NCBI RefSeq assembly: GCF_008905045.1
Contig: NZ_VWMY01000041.1
Coordinates: forward strand, 1-64,000
Origin: Streptomyces albicerus
Lineage (GTDB): Bacteria > Actinomycetota > Actinomycetes > Streptomycetales > Streptomycetaceae
Direction of reading: 5' to 3'
Length of the DNA stretch: 64,000 nucleotides
Part shown: positions 30,643 to 40,900 of the stretch, piece after piece
Numbering within the stretch: position 1 is the stretch's first letter
How the letters are laid out: the number at the start of each line of letters is the position of its first letter
The notes under the pieces: model-generated
Database searches by the model: none
Seen by the model: only the letters and a program-made list of their open reading frames with translations
Told to the model about the DNA's origin: nothing
Program-made: the position numbers and the translations under genes

Positions 30643-32139
30643 GGCTGCCGTCAGGCCGAAGCCCATCACACCCATGGTGGTCGTCAGGACCGTCCACGTG
30701 CGCAGGCCACTCGCCACATCCAGGCCGGCGAGCTTGGTGAACATCCAGTAGCCCGCGTCGTTGATGTGCGAGACGGCCAGGCCGCCCGCGCCCATCGCCA
30801 GGGCGACCAGGGAGAGTTGGCCCGTGGACAGCTCGGCGCGTTCCAGGAGCGGGGTGAGGATGCCCGCCGTGGTGATCAGTGCCACCGTCGTCGAACCCTG
30901 GGCGGCGCGCAGGGTCAGCGCCATCAGGAAGGCGAGGAAGAGGGCCGGCAGGCCGGTCCTGTCGAGTACGTCGGCGATCGCGTCACCGATGCCGCTCGCC
31001 ACGAGGACCTTGCCGAAGACACCGCCCGCGCCCGCCACCAGGATCACCATCGCCACGGGCGGCAGGGCGGAGCCCATGACCTCGGCGATGCGGGTGCGGT
31101 GCCAGCCGCGGCGGGCGCCGAGGAAGTACGCGCACAGGGTGACGTCGATCAGCAGGGCCACCATCGGAGCGCCGAGGACCGTGAGGACGGCGCGGAGGGT
31201 GGAGCCCTCGTCGAGGAGGTTCTGGCCGAGGGTGCCGAGGAGGATCAGCAGGATCGGGGTGACGATCAGGGCCAGGACCATGCCGAAGGAGGGCGGGCGG
31301 ACCTCCGAGGTGGTGGTCGCGGCGGTCGCGGAGGGCTTCGTGAGTACGGCGGTTCCGTGGCCGTCGTCCGTGGCAGGGGCCGGTGCCGAACCCGGACCCG
31401 CACCTGGACCCGCACCCGGACCCGCACCTGAACCCCGACCCGGACCCGGGGTGGCTCCGCCGTCGGTGACCTCGCCGGATGCGTCCTCGCCGTAGACCTC
31501 GGCGTACACCGTCGGGTCCATCGGGTACTCGCGGCGGGTCATACGGCGCGACACCAGGTAGCCGAGCAGGACCACGACCGCGGTCAGCGGGATGCCGATG
31601 AGCAGGACCAGGCCCTGGTCGGCGCCGATCGCCTGGGTGACGGCGACCGCGCCCGGGTGCGGCGGCAGGAAGGCGTGCACGGTGAGCATCGCGGCGCCCA
31701 TCGGCAGCGCGTACACGAGGAGGGGCTTGCGGGAGGCGCGGGCGACTCCGTACGCGATCGGCATCAGGATGATCAGGCCGACCTCGAAGAAGACCGGGAT
31801 GCCGAGGACGAAACCGGCGACGGTGAGCGCGAGCGGGGTGCGGCGGGAGCCGAAGCGGTCGATGAGGGAGTGCGCGAACGACTGGGCGCCGCCGGAGAGT
31901 TCGATGATCCGGCCGATCATCGCGCCCAGGGCGATGATCGTCGCGATGTGGCCGAGCGTGGAGCCCATGCCCGCCTCGATGGTCTCCACCAGCTTGGCGG
32001 CCGGTACGCCCGCGGCGAGGGCGACGCCGATGGAGACGACGACCAGGGCGACGAAGGGCTGGACCTTGGCGCGGAGGATCAGCAACAGGAGGGTGGTGAC
32101 GCCGGCGAGGGCTATCAGGAGGAGGGTGGTGTGGCTCAT
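30625..32139 (-). CDS. gntP: GntP-family gluconate / sugar-acid permease
   Basis: 504 aa with about twelve hydrophobic helices. GntP signatures include GHIATIIALGAMIGRIIELSGGAQ, the HAFLPPHPGAVAVT loop (residues about 154-167) and GSTTVALITTAGIL. Proton-coupled uptake of gluconate or related acids is the family role. A long cytoplasmic linker in the middle (residues about 235-265) is a GPGAGPGAG repeat encoded by hexanucleotide-rich DNA. The neighbours (dehydrogenase, aldolase, OtnK kinase) point to four-carbon sugar acids such as threonate or erythronate. It overlaps the dehydrogenase stop (ATGA). Confidence 0.9.
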   Translation of the reverse strand: MSHTTLLLIALAGVTTLLLLILRAKVQPFVALVVVSIGVALAAGVPAAKLVETIEAGMGSTLGHIATIIALGAMIGRIIELSGGAQSFAHSLIDRFGSRRTPLALTVAGFVLGIPVFFEVGLIILMPIAYGVARASRKPLLVYALPMGAAMLTVHAFLPPHPGAVAVTQAIGADQGLVLLIGIPLTAVVVLLGYLVSRRMTRREYPMDPTVYAEVYGEDASGEVTDGGATPGPGRGSGAGPGAGPGAGPGSAPAPATDDGHGTAVLTKPSATAATTTSEVRPPSFGMVLALIVTPILLILLGTLGQNLLDEGSTLRAVLTVLGAPMVALLIDVTLCAYFLGARRGWHRTRIAEVMGSALPPVAMVILVAGAGGVFGKVLVASGIGDAIADVLDRTGLPALFLAFLMALTLRAAQGSTTVALITTAGILTPLLERAELSTGQLSLVALAMGAGGLAVSHINDAGYWMFTKLAGLDVASGLRTWTVLTTTMGVMGFGLTAALWPLV

Positions 32140-33053
32140 CGGGCGTCTCCCTCTGGGGAGTTGTTCTTCGGCGACAGGACAGTGACGACGGAGGAGTCGT
32201 CGTGGGCGGCGAGGCCGGCGCCTTCGCCGAGGAGGTAGAGCTGCTGGGCCGCGGACGCCAGCGGAACCGGGACGTGGGCGTCCTTGGCGATGCCGGTGAC
32301 GATGCCCATGTCCTTCACGAAGATGTCGAGGCGGGACTTCACTTCGGGGTCCGGGCCGTCCGCGTACGTCTCGACCATGCGAGGGCCGCGGTCGGCGAAC
32401 ATGAACGAGCCCGCCGCGCCGTGGCGGAGGCTCTCCACGACCGTGGCCGGGTCGAGGCCCAGGGCGCGGGCGAGGGCGATGGCCTCCGCGGCCGCGGCGA
32501 TGTGGACGCCGGCGAGGAGCTGGTTGATCGCCTTGAGGGACTGGCCGTCGCCCGGCCGGGGGCCGACCAGGGTGAGGGTGGAGGCGAGGAGGCCCAGTAC
32601 CGGGCGGGCCTGGTCCAGGGCCTTGTCCTCGGCGCCTACGACGATGAGGAGGTCGCCGTTGCCCGCGCGGACCGGGCCGCCGCTGACCGGGGCGTCGACC
32701 GTGAGGATGCCTTTCTCTGCGAGGCGGGCGGCTGTGGTGCGGGCCGCGTCCGGGCCGACCGTGCTGGTGAGGACGACCGTGGCGCCGGGGCGGAGGGTTT
32801 CGGCTGCGCCGTGCCTGGCGAAGAGGGCGCCCTCTACCTGGGACTGGTCCCGGACTGCGAGGAGGACGATGTCGGCGTTGCGGGCTGCCTCGGCGGGGGA
32901 GGTGGCGGCTGCGCCGCCCGCCTCGGTGACCAGGGCTCGGCGGTCTTCGGCTATGTCGTAGGCCGTGACCGGGAGGTGGGCGGCGAGGCGGGTGGCCATG
33001 GGCAGGCCCATGGCGCCCAGGCCGAGCACTGCCGTGTGGGGAGCGGTTGGCAT
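32136..33053 (-). CDS. NAD(P)-dependent beta-hydroxyacid dehydrogenase (LtnD-like)
   Basis: 305 aa from ATG 33053, eight bases after AAAGGA. Rossmann motif VLGLGAMGLPMATRLAAH (residues about 8-25), substrate-binding DAPVSGGPVRAGNGDL, and catalytic Lys in GDGQSLKAINQLL. This is the 3-hydroxyisobutyrate dehydrogenase superfamily. In C4 acid-sugar pathways the LtnD member oxidises L-threonate or D-erythronate to the 2-keto acid, which an isomerase and OtnK then process. The gene context supports that role. It is coupled to the permease gene by an ATGA overlap. Confidence 0.85.
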   Translation of the reverse strand: MPTAPHTAVLGLGAMGLPMATRLAAHLPVTAYDIAEDRRALVTEAGGAAATSPAEAARNADIVLLAVRDQSQVEGALFARHGAAETLRPGATVVLTSTVGPDAARTTAARLAEKGILTVDAPVSGGPVRAGNGDLLIVVGAEDKALDQARPVLGLLASTLTLVGPRPGDGQSLKAINQLLAGVHIAAAAEAIALARALGLDPATVVESLRHGAAGSFMFADRGPRMVETYADGPDPEVKSRLDIFVKDMGIVTGIAKDAHVPVPLASAAQQLYLLGEGAGLAAHDDSSVVTVLSPKNNSPEGDAR

Positions 33054-33329
33054 GTGGGTGTCCTTTGGGGAGGGGAGGGAGACGGGGAAGAGGGGGGTGT
33101 GGGGGATGACTTCGGCTGCGGGTGGGTGGGGGCTGGTCGCGCCCACGCGGCGGAGCCGCATATCGGTACAGCCCCGCGCCCCTGATGGGGCTGGGGCTGT
33201 GGATTGGCTGCCCGCTCCTGGGGCTCGGGGCCTTGCCCTGAAGTGCCCTTGCTTTGAAGTGCCCTTGGCCTGATCCCGGCCTTTGGCCCCCGCAGCGGCC
33301 CTTGCCCTGAACGCTGCTCTGGCCCTGAA
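33054..33329. repeat. Gap with a Streptomyces-type interspersed repeat
   Basis: No gene. Around 33128-33195 the DNA reads GTGGGGGCTGGTCGCGCC and ends in CCGCGCCCCTGATGGGGC. The first and last parts recur at 46344-46382 (GTGGGGGCTGGTCGCGCAG ... CCGCGCCCCTTACGGGGC). This matches a hairpin-forming repeat I associate with many Streptomyces intergenic regions. Several copies of a CCCTTG/CCCTGA-type short repeat follow to 33325. Confidence 0.55.
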
Positions 33330-34193
33330 CTACGCGGACTGTGGGGTCAGTTGGGCGATGACCCGGATCGCCGCCTGGGTGACCGCCTCGCGGCCCGCCC
33401 GCCAGAGGCTCACCACGTCCGAACCCGGTAGGGCGGACGGGAGTTGGGCGGCGACGGCCTGCAGGTAGGCGCGGCGGAGTTCCGCGTTGACGTTGACCTT
33501 GGCTACTCCTTGGGTGAGGGCGGGGTGGAGTTCGGCGGTGGGGAGGCCGCTGGCTCCGTGGAGGACGAGGGGGACGGGGGTCACCGCGTGGATCGCGGAC
33601 AGGCGGGCGAGGTCCAGGTGGATCTCGTGGGTGGTGAAGCCGTGGACGTTGCCGACGGCGACAGCGAGGGCGTCGATGCCGGTCTCGGCGGCGAACTCGG
33701 CTGCCTGGGCCGGGTCCGTCATGGTGGAGGGAGCCACGGTGGCGTTCGTCGAGACGTCCTCGTCGCCCGGCAGGGCACCCAGCTCGGCCTCCACCCAGGC
33801 CCCGTGGTCGCGGGCCCGGCGTACGGCCTCCTTCGTGAGCTTGACGTTCTCGGCGAAGGGGAGATGGGAGCCGTCCACCATGACGGACGTGTAGCCCGCT
33901 TCCAGGCAGGCGGTGATCTCGTTGAGGTCGCGGCTGTGGTCGAGGTGGACGCCGAGACGGGCGGTCGAGCGGGTGGCCGCGTCGAGGGCGAGGCGCATCA
34001 GGGGTTCGCGGCCCGCGTGTCCGAAGGGGCTCGAACCGGCCTGGATCAGCACCGGGTGGCCTTCGGAGGCTTCCGCCGCGGCGACTATGCCCTGGACCGT
34101 CTCCAGGTTGTACGCGACGAAGCCCGGGAGCGCGTATCCGGTCTCGTACGCCTCGGTGAGGGCCTTCAGGCCTTCGGCTCCGGTGAGCAGCAT
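33330..34193 (-). CDS. Class II (zinc) ketose-bisphosphate aldolase
   Basis: 287 aa. Zinc-ligand motifs of class II aldolases: LGVHLDHSRDLNEI (His and Asp, about residue 82), EAELGALPGDED (about 137), a His in AVAVGNVHGFTTHE and a His in LVLHGASGLP. It would cleave a phosphorylated ketose to DHAP plus an aldehyde. Known OtnK pathways use the unrelated OtnC-type class II aldolase/adducin fold, so here a FbaA/GatY-type enzyme takes that slot. It starts in a 3-base overlap with the OtnK stop, so the two are coupled. Confidence 0.88.
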   Translation of the reverse strand: MLLTGAEGLKALTEAYETGYALPGFVAYNLETVQGIVAAAEASEGHPVLIQAGSSPFGHAGREPLMRLALDAATRSTARLGVHLDHSRDLNEITACLEAGYTSVMVDGSHLPFAENVKLTKEAVRRARDHGAWVEAELGALPGDEDVSTNATVAPSTMTDPAQAAEFAAETGIDALAVAVGNVHGFTTHEIHLDLARLSAIHAVTPVPLVLHGASGLPTAELHPALTQGVAKVNVNAELRRAYLQAVAAQLPSALPGSDVVSLWRAGREAVTQAAIRVIAQLTPQSA

Positions 34194-35635
34194 CAGGCGG
34201 CGCTCCTCAGGAGGGCGAGGGCGTCGGAGAGGGCGTCGTCGCCGCCGACGTTGCCCGCGAAGACGACGTACGGGATGCCGGCGGCCGGGCCGTCGACGGG
34301 CTGCCAGAGGGAGACGATGCCCGGCAGCAGGGTGCCGCGGGCCCAGGCGCGGCGGATCTCCAGGCCGTGGGTCGCGGTGTCGCTGGAGGTGATGCCGCCC
34401 TTGGCGATGACGAAGGCGGGGCGGCGGACGGCGTTGACGAGGCGTACCGCTTCGACGAGGGCGGCGGAGACGCGGCGGGAGATGGCGAGGCTGGCGTCCG
34501 CGTCCGTGCCGGTGACGAGCGTGCGGGTGGTGCGGATGACGGCGTCGGAGGTCTCCAGGGCGGCCGCGGCCGCGGTGGCGATCTCGCAGATATGGGCGTC
34601 GCGGCGCGTGTCGTCGAGGAGGTGGGCGACGTCGAGTTCGTACTCGGTGAGGTTGCCCTGCTGTTCGCGCAGGCGGTCCAACTGGCGGGTGGTCAGGGAG
34701 ACATGGGAGCCGACGACGATGAGGCCGTGGGGGGCGTCGCCGCGCAGAGGGCGGAGTTCGGCGGGGGTGAGCGGCTGGTGGGCGGACTGGCCGGCGCGGG
34801 CGCGTACGAAGGAGGGGCCCACGCGGTAGAGGAGGTGGGCGCCGTTCTCCTCGGCCTCCGCGAGGGCCAGGGCGAGGACGCGGAGGTCGTCGTCGCAGAC
34901 CGCGTCGACCACGGCGGGGGCGCCGTGGCGGAGGGTGGAGAGGAGGGACGCCACGTGGCTCGGGCCCTTGGTACGGAGATCGGTGAGCGTGATGCGGAGG
35001 ACCTTGTCGGCGGGGGTGCGGCCGTTCGTCTTCTCCTCGATCCAGTCGGGGAGGCGGGAGGAGCGGTAGCCGAAGGTGGCGTCCCGGGCGAACTCGCTCT
35101 CACCGACCGGGAGGAGGCCGTCCGGGGTGCGCATCCAGTGGGTCGAGTCGATGGTGAGGCGGCCGGCCTCTATGTAGGCGGGGACGAGGACGACTCCGTC
35201 GGGGGTGGAGGCGCCGACGGACGTCAACTCCTCGGCGAGTACGTCGGTTTCGAGGGGGAAGTGGCCGCGCAGGGTGGAGTCGCTCCGGGAGGCGATGGCG
35301 TAGGGGATGCCTTCGGCCCGGGATGCCTGGTGGAGCGCGCGGACTATGGCGCGGTTGCGGGTCGCGGTGTCCTCGGGGGAGAGGCTGCGGGTGTTGGTGA
35401 GGACGAAGAAGGCGGGGGTGCTCTGGCGGAGGGCCCAGCGGAGGTCGTCGACGGTCCAGGTGGTGAGGACGGGGATGTCCTTGACGGTCTGGGTGCCGGT
35501 GGGGTCGTCGTCCAGGACCACCAGGCGGGGAGCCGAGCGGATTCTGGCGGCGACTTCCGCGGCGGGGATCTCGCGGACCGGCGGAAGGCCGGCGAGGACT
35601 TCGGGCTCGGGGAGGGCATGGCGGGGTAGGGACAT
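34193..35635 (-). CDS. otnK: Four-carbon acid sugar kinase OtnK (DUF1537 family)
   Basis: 480 aa from ATG 35635 (AGGAA upstream). N-terminal domain: LVVLDDDPTGTQTVKDIPVL (about residues 38-57) and IASRSDSTLRGHFPLE; C-terminal ATP-binding domain with FVIAKGGITSSDTATHGLEI and YVVFAGNVGGDDAL. Family members phosphorylate 3-oxo-tetronates at C4. The gene sits between the regulator upstream and the aldolase downstream, with the dehydrogenase and permease following on the same strand. It is slightly longer than typical (about 420-430 aa), with an N-terminal extension. Confidence 0.9.
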   Translation of the reverse strand: MSLPRHALPEPEVLAGLPPVREIPAAEVAARIRSAPRLVVLDDDPTGTQTVKDIPVLTTWTVDDLRWALRQSTPAFFVLTNTRSLSPEDTATRNRAIVRALHQASRAEGIPYAIASRSDSTLRGHFPLETDVLAEELTSVGASTPDGVVLVPAYIEAGRLTIDSTHWMRTPDGLLPVGESEFARDATFGYRSSRLPDWIEEKTNGRTPADKVLRITLTDLRTKGPSHVASLLSTLRHGAPAVVDAVCDDDLRVLALALAEAEENGAHLLYRVGPSFVRARAGQSAHQPLTPAELRPLRGDAPHGLIVVGSHVSLTTRQLDRLREQQGNLTEYELDVAHLLDDTRRDAHICEIATAAAAALETSDAVIRTTRTLVTGTDADASLAISRRVSAALVEAVRLVNAVRRPAFVIAKGGITSSDTATHGLEIRRAWARGTLLPGIVSLWQPVDGPAAGIPYVVFAGNVGGDDALSDALALLRSAA

Positions 35636-35708
35636 GGCGGTTCCTGGGTGAGGGTGAGGGATCGGGGGATGGGGGCGGGGATTGGGATCGCTCGGGGGAG
35701 GTGAGCAC

Positions 35709-35734
35709 ACTCGTGCCACCCCAGTGGCACGAGT
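35709..35734. promoter_or_regulatory. Palindrome upstream of otnK, operator or terminator
   Basis: ACTCGTGCCAC (35709-35719), CCCA loop, GTGGCACGAGT (35724-35734): perfect 11-base arms. It lies in the 182-base gap between the regulator stop and the OtnK start. Confidence 0.5.
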
Positions 35735-35817
35735 AACTACCGCCACGTACCGGTTACGCGTACGGATTACGTGTGCCTACGGCCACCTGACCGCTGCGGG
35801 GCCGGGAGCTGTGCGCG

Positions 35818-36519
35818 TCAGTGGTGGTCCGGGTCCTTGATCACGTGCGTGCGCAGGTCGTTCGCCGTCTGGTTCATGTGGGCGTCCATCGCGCGGCGGG
35901 CCTTCTCCGGGTCGCCGGACTCCAGGGCCACCAGGACCGCCTCGTGGTGGGCGATCGCGTTGACGCGGATCTGCGGGACTGCCGAGGTCTCGCGGCGGCC
36001 CTCCGCCAGGAGGGGGCCGAAGGGTTCGAAGAGGAGGGGGACGAAGAGGTTGCCGGTCGCCCGCATCACCGTGGCGTGGAAGTCGATGTCCGCCTGCACG
36101 AACTGTTCCGTATCGGCCGCGTCCGCCGCCTCGCGCATCGTCGCGAGGTGCTCGCGCAGCTCCGCGAGGTCGGCCTCGCTGCGGCGGAGGGCGGCGAGTT
36201 CCGTCGCGCCGTTCTCGATGAGGCGGCGGGCTTCGATGAGCCGCTCGGAGAGGGCGGAGTGCGAGGAACGGGACGCCGCGCGGACCACGTGTTCCATGGC
36301 GGTCCAGCGGTCCGGCGGGTTCACGTAGGTGCCACGGCCGCGGACGACGCGTACGACGTTCTGGGCGCGCAGCTGTTTCACCGCCTCGCGCACGGTCAGG
36401 CGGCTCACGGACGACTGCTCGGCGAGCTCGGCCTCCGGGGGGAGGGCGGCGTCCGGCGGGTACGTGCCGTCGATGATCGCGCTGAGCAGCTGCTCGGCGA
36501 GGTCTTCGGAGAGCGACAT
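35818..36519 (-). CDS. GntR/FadR-type transcriptional regulator of the sugar-acid cluster
   Basis: 233 aa. Winged helix at residues about 5-72 (LPPEAELAEQSSVSRLTVRE and VVRVVRGRGTYV), then an all-alpha FCD domain with the metal/ligand-type residues Asp and His in QADIDFHATVM and in NAIAHHEAVLVALESGD. FadR-type regulators with FCD domains usually sense organic or sugar acids. It is first in the minus-strand order, before otnK. Two overlapping palindromes lie at 36611-36634 in its upstream region, consistent with autoregulation. Confidence 0.9.
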   Translation of the reverse strand: MSLSEDLAEQLLSAIIDGTYPPDAALPPEAELAEQSSVSRLTVREAVKQLRAQNVVRVVRGRGTYVNPPDRWTAMEHVVRAASRSSHSALSERLIEARRLIENGATELAALRRSEADLAELREHLATMREAADAADTEQFVQADIDFHATVMRATGNLFVPLLFEPFGPLLAEGRRETSAVPQIRVNAIAHHEAVLVALESGDPEKARRAMDAHMNQTANDLRTHVIKDPDHH

Positions 36520-36610
36520 CGTTGGGCCTCCGGCGGGCGGGTCTGGGCAGGTGGTGACCAGAGTCTGTCATCAGGTGATCCGCATGATCCCAGGAGAGGT
36601 GATCTGGAAG

Positions 36611-36634
36611 TCTGACGTCAGACATCTGATGTCT
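36611..36634. promoter_or_regulatory. Two overlapping palindromes, candidate FCD-regulator operator
   Basis: TCTGACGTCAGA (36611-36622) is a perfect palindrome and AGACATCTGATGTCT (36620-36634) a second with one central base. They lie about 100 bases upstream of the regulator start. Confidence 0.5.
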
Positions 36635-36737
36635 CGATGGCGGTAACCATGACACCGGGGTCGGGAGCCGTCAATACCTCCGCGCCATTGCGGTTCGGTT
36701 ACGGCGATGGATCAAGCGAGTCGGCCGAGGGGCCGGG

Positions 36738-37780
<1,043 letters not shown>

Positions 37781-37784
<4 letters not shown>

Positions 37785-37810
37785 CGGGCGACTCCGGTGG
37801 TGATGGTCAT
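37781..37810 (-). CDS. Possible 9-codon ORF overlapping the ATPase start
   Basis: ATG 37810 follows AGGAG by six bases, encodes MTITTGVAR, and its TGA overlaps the ATPase ATG (ATGA at 37784-37781). It is likely a translational coupling device rather than a functional peptide. Confidence 0.35.
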
Positions 37811-37901
37811 GGGGTCACTCCTGCGCTGCTGGTCTGTGGGTCACTCGTGTGCTGCCGGTCACGGGGTCACTCGTGTGCTGCTGGGAACGGGCGGTCGTCA
37901 T
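37785..37901. repeat. 26-bp tandem repeat duplicating a ribosome binding site and start region
   Basis: On the minus strand GAGTGACCCCGTGACC, GAGTGACCCACAGACC, GAGTGACCCCATGACC and GAGTCGCCCGATGACA recur every 26 bases. The last unit contains the real ATPase start (GGAG, then ATG). The repeat fills the gap between the permease and ATPase genes. Confidence 0.7.
37815..37901 (-). CDS. Possible 28-codon ORF between permease and ATPase
   Basis: The ATG at 37901 overlaps the permease stop (ATGA). The frame encodes MTTARSQQHTSDPVTGSTRV plus eight more residues and stops four bases before the next tiny ORF. It is probably a coupling ORF; peptide function is unlikely. Confidence 0.3.
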   Translation of the reverse strand: MTTARSQQHTSDPVTGSTRVTHRPAAQE

Positions 37902-40900
37902 CTGCCGTCCCCCGCCCGCAGCTCCCTGACCGACCCCCGCCGCCCCGTCCACCACGCCTGGCCCGCCGCGACGCCCGTCGCGAGGAGGAGCAGGGTGAGG
38001 GCGGGCAGGAGCAGGGACGCCGGGTCGGTGTGCAGTGCGGCGGTGCCTGGCGGGGGCGCGCCGCCGGGGGTGGCGAGGGCGATGGAGGTCAGGTCGACGC
38101 CGGGGGCCAGGAGGCGCACCGTCGCCCAGCCGGTCAGCGTGCCGCCCGCCGCGGCGAGGAGGGCTTGCGGCAGCGCTTCCAGTACGAGCAGTCGCCGGCC
38201 CTGAGCTCGGGTGAGACCCATGGTGCGCAGTCGGGCCAGCAGGGCGGTGCGTTCGGGCGCCGCGCGCACCAGGGCGAGCAGCAGCGCGAGTACGGCGTAT
38301 CCGGAGCCCGCCGCCACCGCCACCGCATAGACGCGTTCCGCGCCGGACTGGAGGGGGGAGTCGACGTATCGCGCGCGTTCCTCGGACCGCAGACGTACGT
38401 CCGGGCCGGACGGGCCGGACGGGCCGGTGTCGGCGGCCTTGCGGAGGGCGCTCGCGTTCAGGTGGTCGCCCGTCACCAGGAGTGCGGTCGGGCGGGCGGG
38501 GACGGTGCCGAGGCCGGTGCGGTCCACGACGACGAAGTCGCTTCCCGGCAGGGCCGGGGTCAGTTCGCGTACGAGGGTGATGCGGATGGTGACGTCGCTG
38601 CCGTCCTCCAGGCGTACGGAGAAGGGGCGGGTGCCGTAGCGGTCGGCGACGGAGGGGGAGGCGAGGGCGGGAAGCGGGGCCTCGGCCGAGCCGTCGCCAC
38701 CCCCTCCCGCTGAGCTGCCGGCCCTCGATCCGGCTGAACTGCCGGCCCCTGATCCCGCTGAACTGCCGCTTGCCGTTGGACTGTTGGCGTCCGCCGAGCC
38801 GCCGCCCGGCCCCGCCGAGCCACCTGGTCCCGCCGATCCGCCGGGCCCTGCCGAGCCGCCGGCCCCCGGCGAGCTCCCGGTGCCACCCGAGCCCGCGTTC
38901 CCCGCCCCCTCCGACCCGCCCGCGGCCTTCAACTCGTCCGCCGGGAACGCCCCCAGCCCCGTCCGCCCCGCCAGCCGTGCGTACCCCTCGGGATCCACCC
39001 CGGCCAAGGGCACCGTCTCCACCCCGGCCCCAGGCTTGGCCTCGTAAGCGATGCTCAGGGGCGTGACCTCCCGTACGCCGGGTGCCGAGCGGATCCGTTC
39101 CGGCAGGGCGGCGGGCAGTGCTCCGATGGTCTCGACGCGTGCGTCCGCGCCGAGGGTGAGCAGGGCCGCCCTGTCCCGCGCGTCCGTGACGCCCGCGAGG
39201 ACCGAACCCCCGAACGCGGCGGTGGTGAGCGCTGTCAGCAGGGCCAGCAGCGGGAGCACCGTGGAGACGGAGGTACGGCCCGCGCGGGCCAGCGACAGGT
39301 GGCCGACCGCGCCGCGCAGCCGGCCGGCGGGGCGGGCCAGACAGCGGAGGGGCAACGGATAGAGCCGGACCAGGACGAGCGCGGCGATGACACCGATCAA
39401 CACCGGGGCCAGCGAGACGAGTTGATCACCCGAGCCACCCGAGCCACCCAGGTCACCCAAACCGCCACCGCCGTCCGAGCTGCCCAGGCCACCCGACCCG
39501 CCGGAGCCGTCAGAACCGCCCGACCCACCCGACGTCCCGCGCCTCCGCAGAGCGAACACCGCCCCCGACGCCAGCACGAGCAGCGTGAGTTCGGCGACGG
39601 TACGGCGCCGTGAGGGACGTACGGACGCGAGGTCCTCGCGGGCCCCGTGCACGCGTACGACTCGGTGGGCGGCCGCGGCGCGCAGGGGCAGCGCGGCGCA
39701 GGCGAGGAGTGCGACCGCGAGGGCGGCCCCGACGGCGTACGACGGGCGGCCGTACGGGACCGCGAGCAGCGCGCCCGCGAGGCCGAGCGCGCCCGCCGGC
39801 AGCGCGACCACCGCCGTCTCGGCGAGCAGCCGTCCGGTCAGGCCCCGCAGGGAGGCGCCTCGGGCGCGCAGGAGGGCGAGTTCGGTACGGCGGCGGTCGG
39901 CGGAGAGGTGGCCGGCCATGAGGAGGACGACGACCGCGACCGCACCGGTGCCGAAGGCGGCGACGGAGACGAGGGGGCGTACGCCGGAACGGAGCTCGGC
40001 GTACGAGGTGAGGACCTCGTCGAGGTCGGTGCTCACGCCGGCGTCCGCGTCCGTGGAGTCGCGTACTTTCAGCAGGCCCGGGCCCGATTCCAGCGAGGCG
40101 ACGGCCCTGCCCAGGCGGGACAGGTCGTGCGCGGTCAGGGCGGCGGGATCCGGGGCGAGGTGCCAGTAGCGCGCGGGTTCGCCGGGGGTACCGAGGAGCG
40201 CGGGGGCGGCGTCCGGGGGCAGGAGGAGGGCGCCGAGCCAGTAGTGGCTCGGTTCGCCCGTCACGGGGAGCCGGATGAGGGACGGGGTGCGCAGGAGGGG
40301 CTCGGTGGACCAGTACGCGCCCTCGGGGTTGCGCGGGGCGACGATGCCGGTGATACGGAGGGCGAGCGGGGGACGTTCCACGGCGGGCACGTGGATCACC
40401 GAACCCACCTTGATCCGGAGGCGCTCGGCCGTCTCCGTGGTGACCGCGGCCTCCACCGCCGGGGTCGCAGCGGTCACCGTGCCGTCTGCGCGTGGGAGGC
40501 GGCCCGCGCGCAGACGGGCGTGCTCGGCCAGCCCGTTCGGCGCGGCGAGCGACATCTGCGCGGGCAGTCCGCTCGGCCTCGGCAGCCAAGTCTCCGGCGC
40601 CTCAAGGGGTTTGGCGTTGCGGACGCCGTACGTGGACTGCGCCGGGTCGGTGACGAGCGGCCGTTCGATCACGCCCAGCACTCGCTCGGTCTGCTTGCGC
40701 AGCGTGTCCGGGCGCAGGGCCGACTCCCGTTCCGACTGCGGGACGTAGACGGGGGGTTGCGGGGCGGACACCTGCAGGGTTGTCCTGAGCGGCGTGGCGT
40801 CCGCGACCGCTCGGCGCAGGCCCGCGTCCTCGTAACGCTCCACGGCCCGGGGGAAGGCCGCGGCCAGGCAGGCGGTCGCCATCACCAGGAGAGCGAGGGC

